From Gammaproteobacteria bacterium (GTDB lineage Bacteria > Pseudomonadota > Gammaproteobacteria > Steroidobacterales > Woeseiaceae): 64,000 bases of DNA. The translations under genes and the position numbers were made by a program. The stretch lies in NCBI GenBank assembly GCA_029884455.1, contig JAOUHU010000010.1:16344-80343 (forward strand), in the 5' to 3' direction. The notes below the pieces were generated by a model, which saw nothing but the letters and a program-made list of their open reading frames with translations, had not been told where the DNA came from and did not search any database. Below are positions 16,901-27,625 of this stretch, one piece after another. Numbering within the stretch: position 1 is the first letter of the stretch; every line of letters starts with the position of its first letter.

Positions 16901-18076
16901 CTGGAACAGGTTCTCGGCAGCTTCTTTGGTCGGCGGCTCGCCGGGGCGCATCATGCGATAGATCTCGACCAACGCCTCAAGTCGGGTGGTCGACGGATCG
17001 ATGTTCAGGGTATTTGATATGAACGCGCCGCGATCCAGGTCATTTACGTAAAGTGTACGAATGTGCTCGACACCTTTACTCACCAACTCATTGACCAGAT
17101 CCGTCGTGAGCTCCGCATTTGCCGCAGCCAGTAGCTCGCCGGTGTCCGTGTCAACGATATCGTGCGCGAGAATTTCGCCATCAAGGTACTCAGCGGGCAC
17201 GACCAGGGAGTCGACCTTCGACTGCGCAATTTCGCGCACATGCTTCGCCGTAATTCGTCGACCTTCTTCGACAATTACTTTTCGCCCGATCCTGATGTCG
17301 AAAGTCGCTGTATCGCCACGCAGACGCTCGGCAACCAGACCCATCGTAATTTCGTCTTTGGACAGGTAAAAGTCATTCTTCTCAAAAAACAGGTCGAGCA
17401 TCTCTTCGTTACTCATGTCGAGCGCACGGAGGATGATCGTTACCGGCAATTTCCGCCGCCGGTCGATGCGCGCAAACAACGCATCCTTTGGATCAAATTC
17501 GAAGTCCAGCCATGAACCACGGTACGGAATAATGCGTGCTGAGAACAGCAGCTTGCCCGAGCTGTGTGTTTTTCCTTTGTCGTGATCGAAAAACACGCCC
17601 GGTGAACGATGCAGCTGAGAAACGATTACGCGCTCGGTACCGTTGATGACAAAGGTACCGTGATCGGTCATAAGCGGCATTTCGCCGAGGTAGACTTCCT
17701 GTTCGCGAATGTCCTTTACCGGCTTTGGAGTGCCGCTCGCATCTTTATCATAAATGACAAGCCGCACCAGCACGCGAATCGGTGCGGCATACGTCAGGCC
17801 ACGCATCTGGCATTCCTTGACGTCGAATACGGGATCGCCGAGGCGGTAGCTCACATATTCGAGAGCCGCGTTTCCCGAGTAGCTCACAATCGGGAAGACA
17901 GACCGGAATGCGGCATGCAGACCGCGGTCGTCACGCTCTTCGATAGACTTGTCCGTTTGCAGGAACTTCTTATAAGAGTCGACCTGGATCGAGAGCAAGT
18001 AGGGCACGTCGAGAATCGTCGGCCGTTTGCCAAAGTTCTTACGGATGCGTTTTTTCTCAGTGAATGAATAGGCCAT
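13997..18076 (-). CDS. rpoB: DNA-directed RNA polymerase subunit beta
   Basis: 1359 aa; [27 protein letters not shown]. Confidence 0.99.
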
Positions 18077-18200
18077 TCGAGAATACCTTCGTTAATTACA
18101 GATGCGCGCAAGCGGCCAATCGCAATGCGACTGGCCGCTTGCCCGACTTGTGACCCGCCGGGTCGTTAGCAAAAAATACTGCGGGAACATTCAGAGCTGA

Positions 18201-18581
18201 CTACTTCAGCTCTACCGTGCCGCCAGCTTCTTCAAGCTGCTTCTTGATATTTTCTGCCTCGCCCTTCGCAACGCCTTCCTTGATTACGGATGGCACGCCT
18301 TCGACAGCGTCTTTCGCCTCTTTCAGGCCCAACCCGGTAATCGTGCGGACCGCTTTGATGACGCCAACTTTTGCTTCACCGAAGCCGGTCAGAACGACAT
18401 TGAATTCGTCCTTTTCTTCAGCCACCGCGGCCTCGCCACCAGCTGCCGGCCCGGCAACCATAGCGACAGGTGCTGCTGCTGATACGCCCCACTCTTGCTC
18501 GAGCATCTTGACGAGATCAACAACTTCCATGATTGGCTTTGCGCTCAACTCTTTGAGCAGATCTTGGTTTGACATTGCCAT
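18201..18581 (-). CDS. rplL: 50S ribosomal protein L7/L12
   Basis: 126 aa; [22 protein letters not shown]-type C-terminus. Confidence 0.98.
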   Translation of the reverse strand: MAMSNQDLLKELSAKPIMEVVDLVKMLEQEWGVSAAAPVAMVAGPAAGGEAAVAEEKDEFNVVLTGFGEAKVGVIKAVRTITGLGLKEAKDAVEGVPSVIKEGVAKGEAENIKKQLEEAGGTVELK

Positions 18582-18636
18582 TTCAAATTTCCTTTAAAGT
18601 TTCTTTCCTGAGTCAGGTAGTTAAATTGTTTCGGTC

Positions 18637-19161
18637 CTAGGCTGCCTTCTGGCCGGCGCGCGCGTTCAAAGTACGCGCGAGCATTGCCGAGGGCTCCGCC
18701 AGAGTGCGAACCAGCTTGGACATCGGTGCCGACAACACGCCAAGCAACATTGCGCGAGCCTGATCCAGCGTTGGCAGTTCTGCCAGCTTGGCCAAATCAG
18801 TGCCCGGCAGCAGTTGCCCACCGGCCGCCAGCGATACCGCCTGCAGAGCTTCGTGCTCCTTGGCGAAATCTTTGATGATCCTGGCAGCTGCACCTGGATC
18901 GTCTTTTGCGAACGCAAGCAGGATTGGCCCCTTGAGTGTGGCTTGCATACACTCAAATTCGGTACCCTCGATAGCACGGCGAGCCAGCGTGTTCTTGACC
19001 ACACGCATGTATACGCCGGCACCGCGCGCCCTGCTGCGCAGTTCCGTCATCTCGGACACCGACAAACCTCTGTAAACAGCCGCAACGGCCGTTACAGAAT
19101 CTGCCGCAACCGCATTCACCTCTTTGACAAGAGCCTTCTTGTCTTCGAGTCTTAGTGCCAT
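18637..19161 (-). CDS. rplJ: 50S ribosomal protein L10
   Basis: MALRLEDKKALVKEVNAVAADS... Confidence 0.98.
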   Translation of the reverse strand: MALRLEDKKALVKEVNAVAADSVTAVAAVYRGLSVSEMTELRSRARGAGVYMRVVKNTLARRAIEGTEFECMQATLKGPILLAFAKDDPGAAARIIKDFAKEHEALQAVSLAAGGQLLPGTDLAKLAELPTLDQARAMLLGVLSAPMSKLVRTLAEPSAMLARTLNARAGQKAA

Positions 19162-19408
19162 GAATATCTCCTGGCCTAACGGTTACACCACAGGTGAAAA
19201 ATTTCTTCACCCACCTCTTTGGAGACATCCGTCTCCTGTCGAATGGTCACCGTCGCCAGATAATCTGACTAAGGATTCACCATCTGCGTAGGCGTTTATT
19301 AAGATCAGTCACCTGACTGATCGCCTACGGTCTTCGACGATCGCCGCATCCTTGCGGCTAACCGCAATGACGCCAGAAACTAGGCTGGCGCCACCGCGGA
19401 ATTCTTGA
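19162..19408 (-). promoter_or_regulatory. Putative L10 leader (rplJL autoregulatory mRNA leader)
   Basis: ~247-nt structured gap between rplA and rplJ, including the hairpin gtaggcg...cgcctac; position matches the known L10 leader. Confidence 0.5.
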
Positions 19409-20104
19409 CTAGACGTCTATCGACGCCCGATCAACCGACACGCCCGGCCCCATGGTGCTGGATATGGTCAGTTTCTTTACGTACGAGCCCTTCGCGGAGG
19501 CCGGTTTCGACTTGCGCAGGTCATTCAGCAGCGCATCGAGATTTTCCTTCAATGCAGTAACTGCAAAATCAGCGCGACCAATCGGGCAATGAATGATGCC
19601 TGCCTTGTCGGTGCGATAACGCACCTGGCCGGCCTTGGCATTCTTGACTGCGCCTTCGACGTCGGCCGTCACCGTACCGACCTTAGGGTTCGGCATCAGG
19701 CCACGCGGACCCAATACCTGTCCCAGCTGGCCAACGATCCGCATCGCATCAGGCGTTGCGATTACAACATCGAAATTCAGTTCGCCGCCTTTGATTTTCT
19801 CCGCCAGATCCTCGAAACCGACAAGGTCTGCGCCAGCAGCCTTGGCCTTTGCGGCATTTTCACCTTGTGCAAAAACCGCAACTCGTACGGACTTGCCGGT
19901 GCCGTTCGGCAACACGGTCGAACCGCGGACAACCTGTTCGGATTTGCGCGGATCCACACCGAGGTTCACGGCAACGTCAATGCTTTCCGGAAACTTGGCC
20001 GTAGCCAGCTCCCTGACCAGCTGCAACGCCTCCTCTACGAGGTACGTTTTCGTGGCGTCGAACTTGTCACGAGCGGCCTTCTTACGTTTGCTCTCAGCCA
20101 TCAC
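19409..20104 (-). CDS. rplA: 50S ribosomal protein L1
   Basis: 231 aa; [15 protein letters not shown]. Confidence 0.98.
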   Translation of the reverse strand: MMAESKRKKAARDKFDATKTYLVEEALQLVRELATAKFPESIDVAVNLGVDPRKSEQVVRGSTVLPNGTGKSVRVAVFAQGENAAKAKAAGADLVGFEDLAEKIKGGELNFDVVIATPDAMRIVGQLGQVLGPRGLMPNPKVGTVTADVEGAVKNAKAGQVRYRTDKAGIIHCPIGRADFAVTALKENLDALLNDLRKSKPASAKGSYVKKLTISSTMGPGVSVDRASIDV

Positions 20105-20535
20105 TTCACTCCTGCCACGTCGATGCCCATGCTGCGCGCCGTACCCGCGATTGTTCGCACGGCTGCGTCCATATCAGCTGCAGTCAGGTCGGGCATTTTG
20201 GTCGTGGCAATCTGTTCCAGCTGTGCACGACTTACGGAACCGACCTTGGCAGTGTTCGGCGTGCCGGATCCTTTCGGGATACCTGCCGTCTTGCGCAGCA
20301 GAACCGCCGCTGGCGGCGTCTTCGTGATAAAGGTGAAACTACGGTCGCTATACACCGTTATGATCACCGGCGTCGGCAGGCCCGGCTCGAGACCCTGGGT
20401 CGCAGCATTGAACGCCTTGCAGAACTCCATGATATTGACACCGTGCTGGCCCAGCGCCGGACCTACGGGCGGCGACGGATTTGCCTGGCCCGCGGCTACC
20501 TGGAGCTTTATGTAGCCCGTTACTTTCTTTGCCAT
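20101..20535 (-). CDS. rplK: 50S ribosomal protein L11
   Basis: [40 protein letters not shown]. Confidence 0.99.
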   Translation of the reverse strand: MAKKVTGYIKLQVAAGQANPSPPVGPALGQHGVNIMEFCKAFNAATQGLEPGLPTPVIITVYSDRSFTFITKTPPAAVLLRKTAGIPKGSGTPNTAKVGSVSRAQLEQIATTKMPDLTAADMDAAVRTIAGTARSMGIDVAGVK

Positions 20536-20599
20536 TCTCTTTCTCCCGAGTGCAAGCGCTATGGCTCACCCATAGCTCCTCGTATTGATCTTCATTGCC

Positions 20600-20666
20600 G
20601 GGGTCAGAGCCCTTTTTTTCCCAGATTCGGTTTCAACCGCATCTGGGAAAAAAGGGCTCTGACCCC
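20600..20666. repeat. REP-like compound palindrome (GGGGTCAGAGCCC family)
   Basis: ggggtcagagccc-T7-cccagat ... atctggg-A6-gggctctgacccc, with inner cggtt-tc-aaccg hairpin. Confidence 0.75.
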
Positions 20667-20671
20667 AATAA

Positions 20672-21205
20672 CTAACTCTTTTCAACCTGGCCGAAATCCA
20701 ACTCGACCGGCGTTGATCTTCCCAAAATCTGTACAGCAACCTGCAAGCGACTTTTGTCGTAGTTGACATTCTCGACAACGCCGCTGAAATCATTGAATGG
20801 GCCATCGATAACGCGCACCACTTCGCCCGGCTCAAACAGGACTTTCGGCCGCGGTTTGTCGACGCCCTCTTTAACCCGCTGCAGAATGTGGTCGGCCTCC
20901 TTGTCTGTAATCGGCGCCGGCCGGTCACTCGACCCGCCAATGAAACCGAGTACTTTTGGTACTTCCTTGACCAGGTGCCAGGTCTCATCGTCCATTTCCA
21001 TCTGCACCAGCACGTAGCCGGGAAAAAATTTGCGTTCGCTGCGACGCTTCTGCCCTTCCTTCATCTCGACAACTTCTTCGGTTGGCACAAGAATTTCGCC
21101 AAATTTTTCCTGCAAACCCATGCGCTCGATTCGCTCTTCAAGCGAAGATTTCACCTTGTGCTCAAAGTTCGAGTAGGCGTGAACGATGTACCAGCGTAGA
21201 GACAC
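20672..21205 (-). CDS. nusG: Transcription termination/antitermination protein NusG
   Basis: [26 protein letters not shown] motif [19 protein letters not shown]. Confidence 0.98.
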   Translation of the reverse strand: MSLRWYIVHAYSNFEHKVKSSLEERIERMGLQEKFGEILVPTEEVVEMKEGQKRRSERKFFPGYVLVQMEMDDETWHLVKEVPKVLGFIGGSSDRPAPITDKEADHILQRVKEGVDKPRPKVLFEPGEVVRVIDGPFNDFSGVVENVNYDKSRLQVAVQILGRSTPVELDFGQVEKS

Positions 21206-21239
21206 TGAAAAATCCTTTGTTTACGTGTAGCCGCTTCGC

Positions 21240-21614
21240 CTAGCCGACCAGACGCCTGGTCAACCAGAGCAGCCCCGAATCCAGCGCCCAGAAAAACAAC
21301 ATCATGACCAGCGTGAAAACGAACACGGCGATAGCGGTTTGTGTTGTTTCCTGCTTCGTTGGCCAGACGACCTTGCGCCATTCAACGCGCGCACCTTGAA
21401 TAAACTGCCAGAGCATTTGGCCCTGGGTACTGGTCATCGCAACAGCGATACCAATTCCCGCACCAGCCAGAACCATAAGGACACGCAGCGGCAGGGAAAC
21501 CTGGAACGCATAGAAATAATATGCGTAAAGACCGCCAATAATCGCCGCAGCTGCCAACAGCAACTTGACGATATCCAGCGCTCCGCTCTGAGGTGCTTCT
21601 GTCTGTGAACTCAT
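21240..21614 (-). CDS. secE: Preprotein translocase subunit SecE
   Basis: 124 aa with 3 TM segments; VEWRKVVWPTKQETTQT. Confidence 0.97.
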   Translation of the reverse strand: MSSQTEAPQSGALDIVKLLLAAAAIIGGLYAYYFYAFQVSLPLRVLMVLAGAGIGIAVAMTSTQGQMLWQFIQGARVEWRKVVWPTKQETTQTAIAVFVFTLVMMLFFWALDSGLLWLTRRLVG

Positions 21615-21664
21615 TTCAAACCATCGGGCCCTGCGGCCCTCCAGCTAAACCCGTAATCATCAAT

Positions 21665-21740
21665 TGGCAGGCCAGGAGGGAATCGAACCCCCAACCTGCG
21701 GTTTTGGAGACCGCCGCTCTGCCAATTGAGCTACTGGCCT
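21665..21740 (-). tRNA. tRNA-Trp (CCA)
   Basis: AGGCCAGTAGCTCAATTGGCAGAGCGGCGGTCTCCAAAACCGC...CTGGCCTGCCA; complete cloverleaf. Confidence 0.96.
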
Positions 21741-21833
21741 GTCGCGTCCTACCTTTCAAGTGAGATCGCGATGGCCAGGTACGCGACACGCTGTGCGTAC
21801 CTGATTCTCGCGATCCACCAATCCGAAATCTTG

Positions 21834-23024
21834 TTACTTGAGGATCTTCGAGACCACACCGGCGCCGACGGTACGACCGCCTTCGCGAATCGCGAAGCGC
21901 AAGCCTTCTTCCATCGCAATCGGGTTGATCAATTCGACCACCATCTGCACGTTGTCGCCCGGCATCACCATCTCCGTGCCCTCCGGCAGCTCCACCGCTC
22001 CCGTTACGTCCGTCGTGCGGAAGTAAAACTGCGGCCGATAACCCTTGAAGAACGGCGTATGACGTCCACCCTCATCCTTGGTCAGAATGTATACCTCCGC
22101 CTCGAACCGCGTATGCGGCGTGATCGAGCCCGGCTTCGCCAGTACCTGGCCGCGCTCCACCTCTTCGCGCTTTGTGCCGCGCAGCAATACGCCCACGTTG
22201 TCGCCCGCCTCACCACGGTCCAGCAACTTGCGGAACATCTCGACGCCCGTGCAGGTCGTCTTCGTCGTGTCCCGAATGCCCACGATCTCGATTTCGTCGC
22301 CCACGTTAATCACGCCGCGCTCAATGCGCCCCGTCACCACCGTGCCGCGTCCCGAGATAGAGAACACATCCTCCACCGGCATCAGAAAATCACCGTCAAT
22401 CGCCCGCTCCGGCATCGGTATGTAGCTGTCCATCGCCTCCACCAGCTTCACCACGCTCGGCACGCCTATCTCCGAGGTATCCCCGTCGAACGCCTTCAGC
22501 GCCGAGCCCGTGATTATCGGCGTGTCATCGCCCGGGAAGTCATACACCGACAGCAGATCGCGTACTTCCATCTCCACCAGCTCCAGCAGCTCCGCGTCAT
22601 CCACCTGGTCCGCCTTGTTCATGTACACCACGATGTACGGTACACCCACCTGGCGTGCCAGCAGTATGTGCTCCCGCGTCTGTGGCATCGGACCGTCCGC
22701 CGCACTCACCACCAGGATCGCTCCGTCCATCTGCGCCGCACCCGTGATCATGTTCTTCACATAGTCCGCGTGCCCCGGGCAGTCAACGTGTGCATAGTGA
22801 CGATTCGCACTCTGGTACTCCACGTGCGCCGTCGCAATCGTGATACCGCGCGCCCGTTCCTCCGGCGCCTTGTCAATCTGGTCGTACGCAGAAACCTCAC
22901 CACCGTGTATCTCTGCCATGCACTTCGTCAGCGCCGCCGTCAGCGTCGTCTTGCCGTGGTCCACGTGTCCAATCGTGCCTACGTTGATGTGCGGTTTCGT
23001 TCTTTCAAATTTTACTTTTGACAT
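21834..23024 (-). CDS. tuf: Elongation factor Tu (copy 2)
   Basis: 396-aa translation identical to copy 1; nucleotide lines appear identical. Confidence 0.99.
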   Translation of the reverse strand: MSKVKFERTKPHINVGTIGHVDHGKTTLTAALTKCMAEIHGGEVSAYDQIDKAPEERARGITIATAHVEYQSANRHYAHVDCPGHADYVKNMITGAAQMDGAILVVSAADGPMPQTREHILLARQVGVPYIVVYMNKADQVDDAELLELVEMEVRDLLSVYDFPGDDTPIITGSALKAFDGDTSEIGVPSVVKLVEAMDSYIPMPERAIDGDFLMPVEDVFSISGRGTVVTGRIERGVINVGDEIEIVGIRDTTKTTCTGVEMFRKLLDRGEAGDNVGVLLRGTKREEVERGQVLAKPGSITPHTRFEAEVYILTKDEGGRHTPFFKGYRPQFYFRTTDVTGAVELPEGTEMVMPGDNVQMVVELINPIAMEEGLRFAIREGGRTVGAGVVSKILK

Positions 23025-23077
23025 GAGCTTCTATTCCTGCGTATCTCAAGTTTGTACAAAAAAATCCAACCACTGCC

Positions 23078-23152
<75 letters not shown>

Positions 23153-23182
23153 TTCGTTCCGGCAGACCCTCTACCTTCTGAG

Positions 23183-23256
<74 letters not shown>

Positions 23257-23478
23257 CTTTAGCCCTTCAATCGCCTTTTCTGAGGCGTGCAAAAATCCCG
23301 ACAGTCCCAAGTCACCAAACTGTCTGGATTCCATTAAATCTCTATGTGTCTTCCCCGCCGTGTTGCTGACCTCACGGTCAATCGTCCGGCTCCGATTGTG
23401 TCTCGCGGCGCTCTCTCAACGAGGATGCACAAGACTGCTATACTCGCTTCGGCCTGCTCTCCGCCGAACTCTATAGTT

Positions 23479-23564
23479 TGGTGGAGGGGGTAGGATTCGA
23501 ACCTACGTAGGCATAAGCCAGCAGATTTACAGTCTGCCCTCGTTGGCCGCTTGAGTACCCCTCC
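23479..23564 (-). tRNA. tRNA-Tyr (GTA)
   Basis: GGAGGGGTACTCAAGCGGCCAACGAGGGCAGACTGTAAATCTGC...CCCCTCCACCA; long variable arm. Confidence 0.96.
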
Positions 23565-23581
23565 GCGGACACAAGCCGGGC

Positions 23582-23610
23582 ATTGTCTAATCCTGCTGTC
23601 CGGGTGTCAA
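23582..23610 (-). promoter_or_regulatory. Candidate sigma70 promoter for the tRNA-Tyr/Gly/Thr-tuf unit
   Basis: Minus strand TTGACA - 17 nt - GACAAT followed by GC-rich discriminator GCCCGGC. Confidence 0.65.
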
Positions 23611-23629
23611 CAGCCAAGCCGCTGATTTT

Positions 23630-24136
23630 TTAGTTTTTGCAGCACCAATGCCAGGGCTCGTAGCTGATTCCCCAGGCGTTTTCCCGCGGGTAGCTCATCG
23701 CGAAGCCGAAGTCGTCCGCCCGGCGCTGCAACCAGCCAAACGCAGCGGTGGTTTCGAAGTCTTCGGTCAGCGGCCTGCATCCCGGCGTCGCAATGTCAAT
23801 CGCCCGCCCGGTGTGATGCTCGCTGAAACCGGGTGCGGCATTGACCTTCAGGATGTCGTCAATCAGCTGGCCGGCACTTATTTTGTTGCGAATCAGGGCA
23901 GCCTGGTATTCGACGCTGCGAAACCCGGAAACCATGAGCAAAACAATGTTTTCCACGGCTGCCGCGGTGACCATCGCATTCCATCGCGCCGCAGCCAATG
24001 GCGTCAATCGCTGCATCCGCCCGACCAGGTTTGGCCCGACGTCGACCAGCTCCGCAGCTTCGTCAAATAAAGGCTGGCCGGTCGCCTGACCGTAGTCGGG
24101 CTGGATGCCGAGTTCCTGGTGAAGTTCGCGTAGCAT
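23630..24136 (-). CDS. M15 family D-Ala-D-Ala carboxypeptidase/VanY-like peptidase
   Basis: SEHHTGRAIDIATPG ... WGISYEPWHWC. Confidence 0.85.
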   Translation of the reverse strand: MLRELHQELGIQPDYGQATGQPLFDEAAELVDVGPNLVGRMQRLTPLAAARWNAMVTAAAVENIVLLMVSGFRSVEYQAALIRNKISAGQLIDDILKVNAAPGFSEHHTGRAIDIATPGCRPLTEDFETTAAFGWLQRRADDFGFAMSYPRENAWGISYEPWHWCCKN

Positions 24137-24175
24137 AAGGGCCGGAATTGTCCCACATCCACTAGCGCGACGACC

Positions 24176-24907
24176 ATGAGCAAAGACACGATTTACGCAA
24201 GCGGCGCGGACGACAATAAGCCGTTCACATTCAACCAGTCTGTGGCTGACGTGTTTCCAGACATGCTGCGCCGGTCGATTCCGGGCTACGCCGCATCCAT
24301 TGAGGCGATTGGTTCGCTGGCGGCCCGCTATGCCATGGCCGGATCCGTCTGCTACGACCTGGGCTGCTCGCTGGGCGCCGCAACGCTCGCCATGCGCTCG
24401 GCAATAAAGGCGCCAGGCTGCAGGATTATTGCCGTCGACAACGCGCCGGCCATGGTCAGTCGTTGCAAGCAGGTACTTGCGGCTGACGAAAATTCGGCAG
24501 CCACGCCGGTTGATGTTTGCCAGGCAGACATCCGCGACGTCGGCATCGCCAACGCATCCATGGTTGTCATGAATTACACCCTGCAGTTTCTCGACGTCGC
24601 GGCGCGAGACACGATGGTTGCCAAAATTTACGCCGGCATGCTAGCCGGCGGGCTGTTTCTGCTATCGGAAAAGGTTATCGATGAGGACCCGCATATGGAG
24701 GAACTGCTGGTCGAGCTGCATCATGAGCACAAGCGGCGCAATGATTACAGTCAGCTGGAAATAAGCCGCAAGCGGGCAGCGCTCGAAAATGTGCTGATTC
24801 CCGAAACCGTATCGGTACATCAAGAACGCCTCGCCCGGGCAGGGTTTGCACACAGTGGCGTCTGGCTGCGGTATTTCAATTTCGTTTCGATCGTCGCAAT
24901 CAAGTAG
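24176..24907 (+). CDS. cmoA: Carboxy-S-adenosyl-L-methionine synthase
   Basis: KPFTFNQSVADVFPDMLRRSIPGY; SAM-binding YDLGCSLGAATLAM; next to cmoB. Confidence 0.93.
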   Translation: MSKDTIYASGADDNKPFTFNQSVADVFPDMLRRSIPGYAASIEAIGSLAARYAMAGSVCYDLGCSLGAATLAMRSAIKAPGCRIIAVDNAPAMVSRCKQVLAADENSAATPVDVCQADIRDVGIANASMVVMNYTLQFLDVAARDTMVAKIYAGMLAGGLFLLSEKVIDEDPHMEELLVELHHEHKRRNDYSQLEISRKRAALENVLIPETVSVHQERLARAGFAHSGVWLRYFNFVSIVAIK

Positions 24908-24909
24908 CA

Positions 24910-25824
24910 ATGATTGATTTTGACGCCCTGTGGAGACACCTGGACGCAGCCAGGTTGGGGCACTGGCGGGCGACGACCGAACAACTGATCCGCAGCCGGC
25001 TTAGCGACTCGGCGCACGGCGATTTCGCCGCCTGGCGCAAGGCCATCGAAGACCTGCAGTCCTGCGATGCAGGGAAAATTGATGAAATCCGCCGGGGATT
25101 GCTGCGCCTGGCTCCGTGGCGCAAGGGACCGTTCGAATTGGCGGGCATTCGCATCAACAGTGAGTGGCGCAGCGATCTCAAATGGGCGCGGCTGGCAAAT
25201 GCCATTGCACCGCTCACTGACCGCCTGGTGTTGGACGTGGGCTGCGGTAACGGATATTACGCGCTGCAAATGCGGGCAGCCGGAGCCCGCACGGTTATTG
25301 GCGTGGACCCGACGCTGCTGTACGTCATGCAGTTCCTGGCAATCGGTATTTTTCTGCCGGCGACCAATGTATTCGTGCTCCCGCTGCGCAGCGAGGAACT
25401 GCCGCAGGATGAGCGCCGTTTCGACACCTGTTTTTCGATGGGCGTGCTGTATCACCAGCGTTCGCCGCTGCAACACTTGCGGCAGCTTCGCGGCATGTTG
25501 CGGCCGGCTGGCCAGCTGGTGCTGGAGACGATTATCTTGCCGGGTGACGGGGCCGCGGTTTTTTCGCCGCCGGGCCGTTACGCCCGCATGCGCAACGTAT
25601 GGCTCTTGCCGACCGTTACGGAACTCACATTGTGGCTGCAGCAGAGCGGCTACTCGGGCATCCAGTTGATCGATGTGTCCGTTACCACGGTCGAGGAACA
25701 GCGCACTACCGAGTGGATGCCGTTCGAATCTTTATGCGAAGCCCTCGACCCTGCAGACCCGGGAAAAACCGTGGAGGGGTGGCCGGCGCCACACCGCGCC
25801 ATTCTCCTTGCCAACGCAAGCTAG
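24910..25824 (+). CDS. cmoB: tRNA U34 carboxymethyltransferase
   Basis: LRKGPFELAGIRINSEWRSDLKWARL-type motif; LDVGCGNGYY; follows cmoA. Confidence 0.94.
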   Translation: MIDFDALWRHLDAARLGHWRATTEQLIRSRLSDSAHGDFAAWRKAIEDLQSCDAGKIDEIRRGLLRLAPWRKGPFELAGIRINSEWRSDLKWARLANAIAPLTDRLVLDVGCGNGYYALQMRAAGARTVIGVDPTLLYVMQFLAIGIFLPATNVFVLPLRSEELPQDERRFDTCFSMGVLYHQRSPLQHLRQLRGMLRPAGQLVLETIILPGDGAAVFSPPGRYARMRNVWLLPTVTELTLWLQQSGYSGIQLIDVSVTTVEEQRTTEWMPFESLCEALDPADPGKTVEGWPAPHRAILLANAS

Positions 25825-25864
25825 CTTCTTTAAATTCAGTCGTAACTGAAAAACGGGAAATGTC

Positions 25865-26389
25865 ATGCAGCTATCGCCGGCCGTCGAGAAATACGTCCTG
25901 CACTGGGGCGAAATGGGGACCCGCTGGGGTACCAATCGCACCGTTGCACAGATTCAGGCCCTGCTGTACCTGTCGCCGCAGCCGTTGCGCGCCGACCAGA
26001 TTGTCGATGCCTTGTCGGTCGCCCGTTCCAACGTCAGTACCAGCATTCGTGAACTGCAAAGCTATGGCCTTGTGCGCATGACCCACGTGCTGGGCGATCG
26101 GCGTGACTATTTCGAGTCACTGCACGATGTCTGGGAGCTGTTTCGCGTCATCATAGAACAGCGCAAGCAGCGCGAACTCAACCCGACGCTTTCCATGCTG
26201 CGCACCACCGCGAGAGAAGTTCTCGACGAAGAAGATACTGACCCGATTACCAAGCAACGTATTCAGAACATGCTGCAATTCGTTACGACGACGAACGAAT
26301 GGTATGAGCAGATCCGGGAAATTCCGACACCGACGCTGACCAAGCTGATGCAGCTCGGCAGCAAGATCACAGGGCTGGTAAAGCGCTAG
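25865..26389 (+). CDS. GbsR/MarR-family winged-helix transcriptional regulator
   Basis: GWTNRTVAQIQALLYLS-like HTH; ARSNVSTSIRELQSYGLVR. Confidence 0.8.
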   Translation: MQLSPAVEKYVLHWGEMGTRWGTNRTVAQIQALLYLSPQPLRADQIVDALSVARSNVSTSIRELQSYGLVRMTHVLGDRRDYFESLHDVWELFRVIIEQRKQRELNPTLSMLRTTAREVLDEEDTDPITKQRIQNMLQFVTTTNEWYEQIREIPTPTLTKLMQLGSKITGLVKR

Positions 26390-26395
26390 CAGGGG

Positions 26396-27190
26396 CTATT
26401 GCGGGGCGCAGCCTGCGGCGAGACTAGTGGTCGATTCGCGTTGCTGGCGAAAAAACCAGACGGATTCCCGTAGTGCGGCAGCAGCCGGTCCACCATGAAC
26501 CGCGCCGCCAGGTCGACGAAAATAACCGCCGGGCAGATAGATTTCCGTGTACGGCTCGCCGGCGACGCATTCGCTGTCCTGAAACTGGCCCGAAACGAGA
26601 TAACCTTCGAGCATGGTGGAAGCGGATTGCCAGGGTATTGCCGCATCGCTCTCATAGCGCACCAGCCAGGTCCGTTCGCCGCTGCCCGGATCCAGGCGCA
26701 GGTCCTTCTCGAATATTCCAATCGAGTCCGTTGCCTGCCAGTTGACCAGTCCGCTGTCGAGGATAATCGCCGATCTGATTTTCGCAGCCGCGTCCGGGTC
26801 AGCGAGAAAATAGAGGATCCTGGCGCCGCTTTCCGTTTCCAGTTTGAAGCCGAGCGAGCCCGGCGGGATGTAGGCATAGCCACCTTCGGCCAATGTGAAG
26901 TCGGCTATTTTCAGTTCGCCGGCTATGACGAAAATTTCCAGGGACTTGCCTGGAGCACCACCGGTCGTTCCCGACCACGCGGCGGGCAGATCGATACGGT
27001 TGCTCGAGCTTCGGGTGCGCATGTCGATTGCGTATTCTTTCGCCCGTACTCCCGGCAGCGCGGCAAGGAAGATATCCGGAAGATCATCGGAAATGACAAA
27101 CGCGGGATAAGCAGGAGCCGCGGGCCCTGACGCGCAGCCGACTGCGAGTGTCATCATTATCAGGCCGATCGGCACAAACAACTTGCTCAT
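26396..27190 (-). CDS. Cupin-domain lipoprotein of unknown function
   Basis: Lipobox GLIMMTLAVGCASG; cupin-like APGKSLEIFVIAGELKIADFTLAEGGYAYIPPG. Confidence 0.65.
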   Translation of the reverse strand: MSKLFVPIGLIMMTLAVGCASGPAAPAYPAFVISDDLPDIFLAALPGVRAKEYAIDMRTRSSSNRIDLPAAWSGTTGGAPGKSLEIFVIAGELKIADFTLAEGGYAYIPPGSLGFKLETESGARILYFLADPDAAAKIRSAIILDSGLVNWQATDSIGIFEKDLRLDPGSGERTWLVRYESDAAIPWQSASTMLEGYLVSGQFQDSECVAGEPYTEIYLPGGYFRRPGGAVHGGPAAAALRESVWFFRQQRESTTSLAAGCAPQ

Positions 27191-27228
27191 GAGTCACCTG
27201 CGAATTTGCTGGCATCGTCAAGAAAAAA

Positions 27229-27250
27229 GCCGCCCAGAAATCTGGGCGGC
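27229..27250 (-). terminator. Intrinsic terminator facing leftward in a divergent intergenic region
   Basis: Minus strand GCCGCCCAGA-TT-TCTGGGCGGC followed by TTTTTTCT. Confidence 0.75.
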
Positions 27251-27625
27251 ATAACAAGCAAAGATGTATCCGGCTGACGACCAACTGCGTGTGAATGGAG
27301 CAAAGGTCCCTATTGCGTCGCTGTTCTGCAGTTCTGTTGCCAGGCTGGCGGTTCGCTGCTCGGACTGCCGTATCCGGTCACGCAGGTAACCGGGTATCAA
27401 GAGCTACGTGTTGAGAGGAATCACGTGATGCCTGCTGTCCAATCATGCGTCTCGCATGGCGCCCCGCCCGCCTTGCCATCTACATCTCATCTCCGTGCGT
27501 ACCGAATTGGTACGGACGCAGATGCTACTACATCTTGTGCTGGAAGGCGAATAGTCCACAACATGTGGTTGCAACCGGACGAAGGCGGTACGATCCTTCC
27601 GATCATTGGTTGGCCGGGAACTGAA

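Noticed and set aside
27218-27400. 60-aa minus-strand ORF as a small protein
   Set aside because: Its C-terminus is encoded by the terminator stem and T-run, so it is unlikely to be coding
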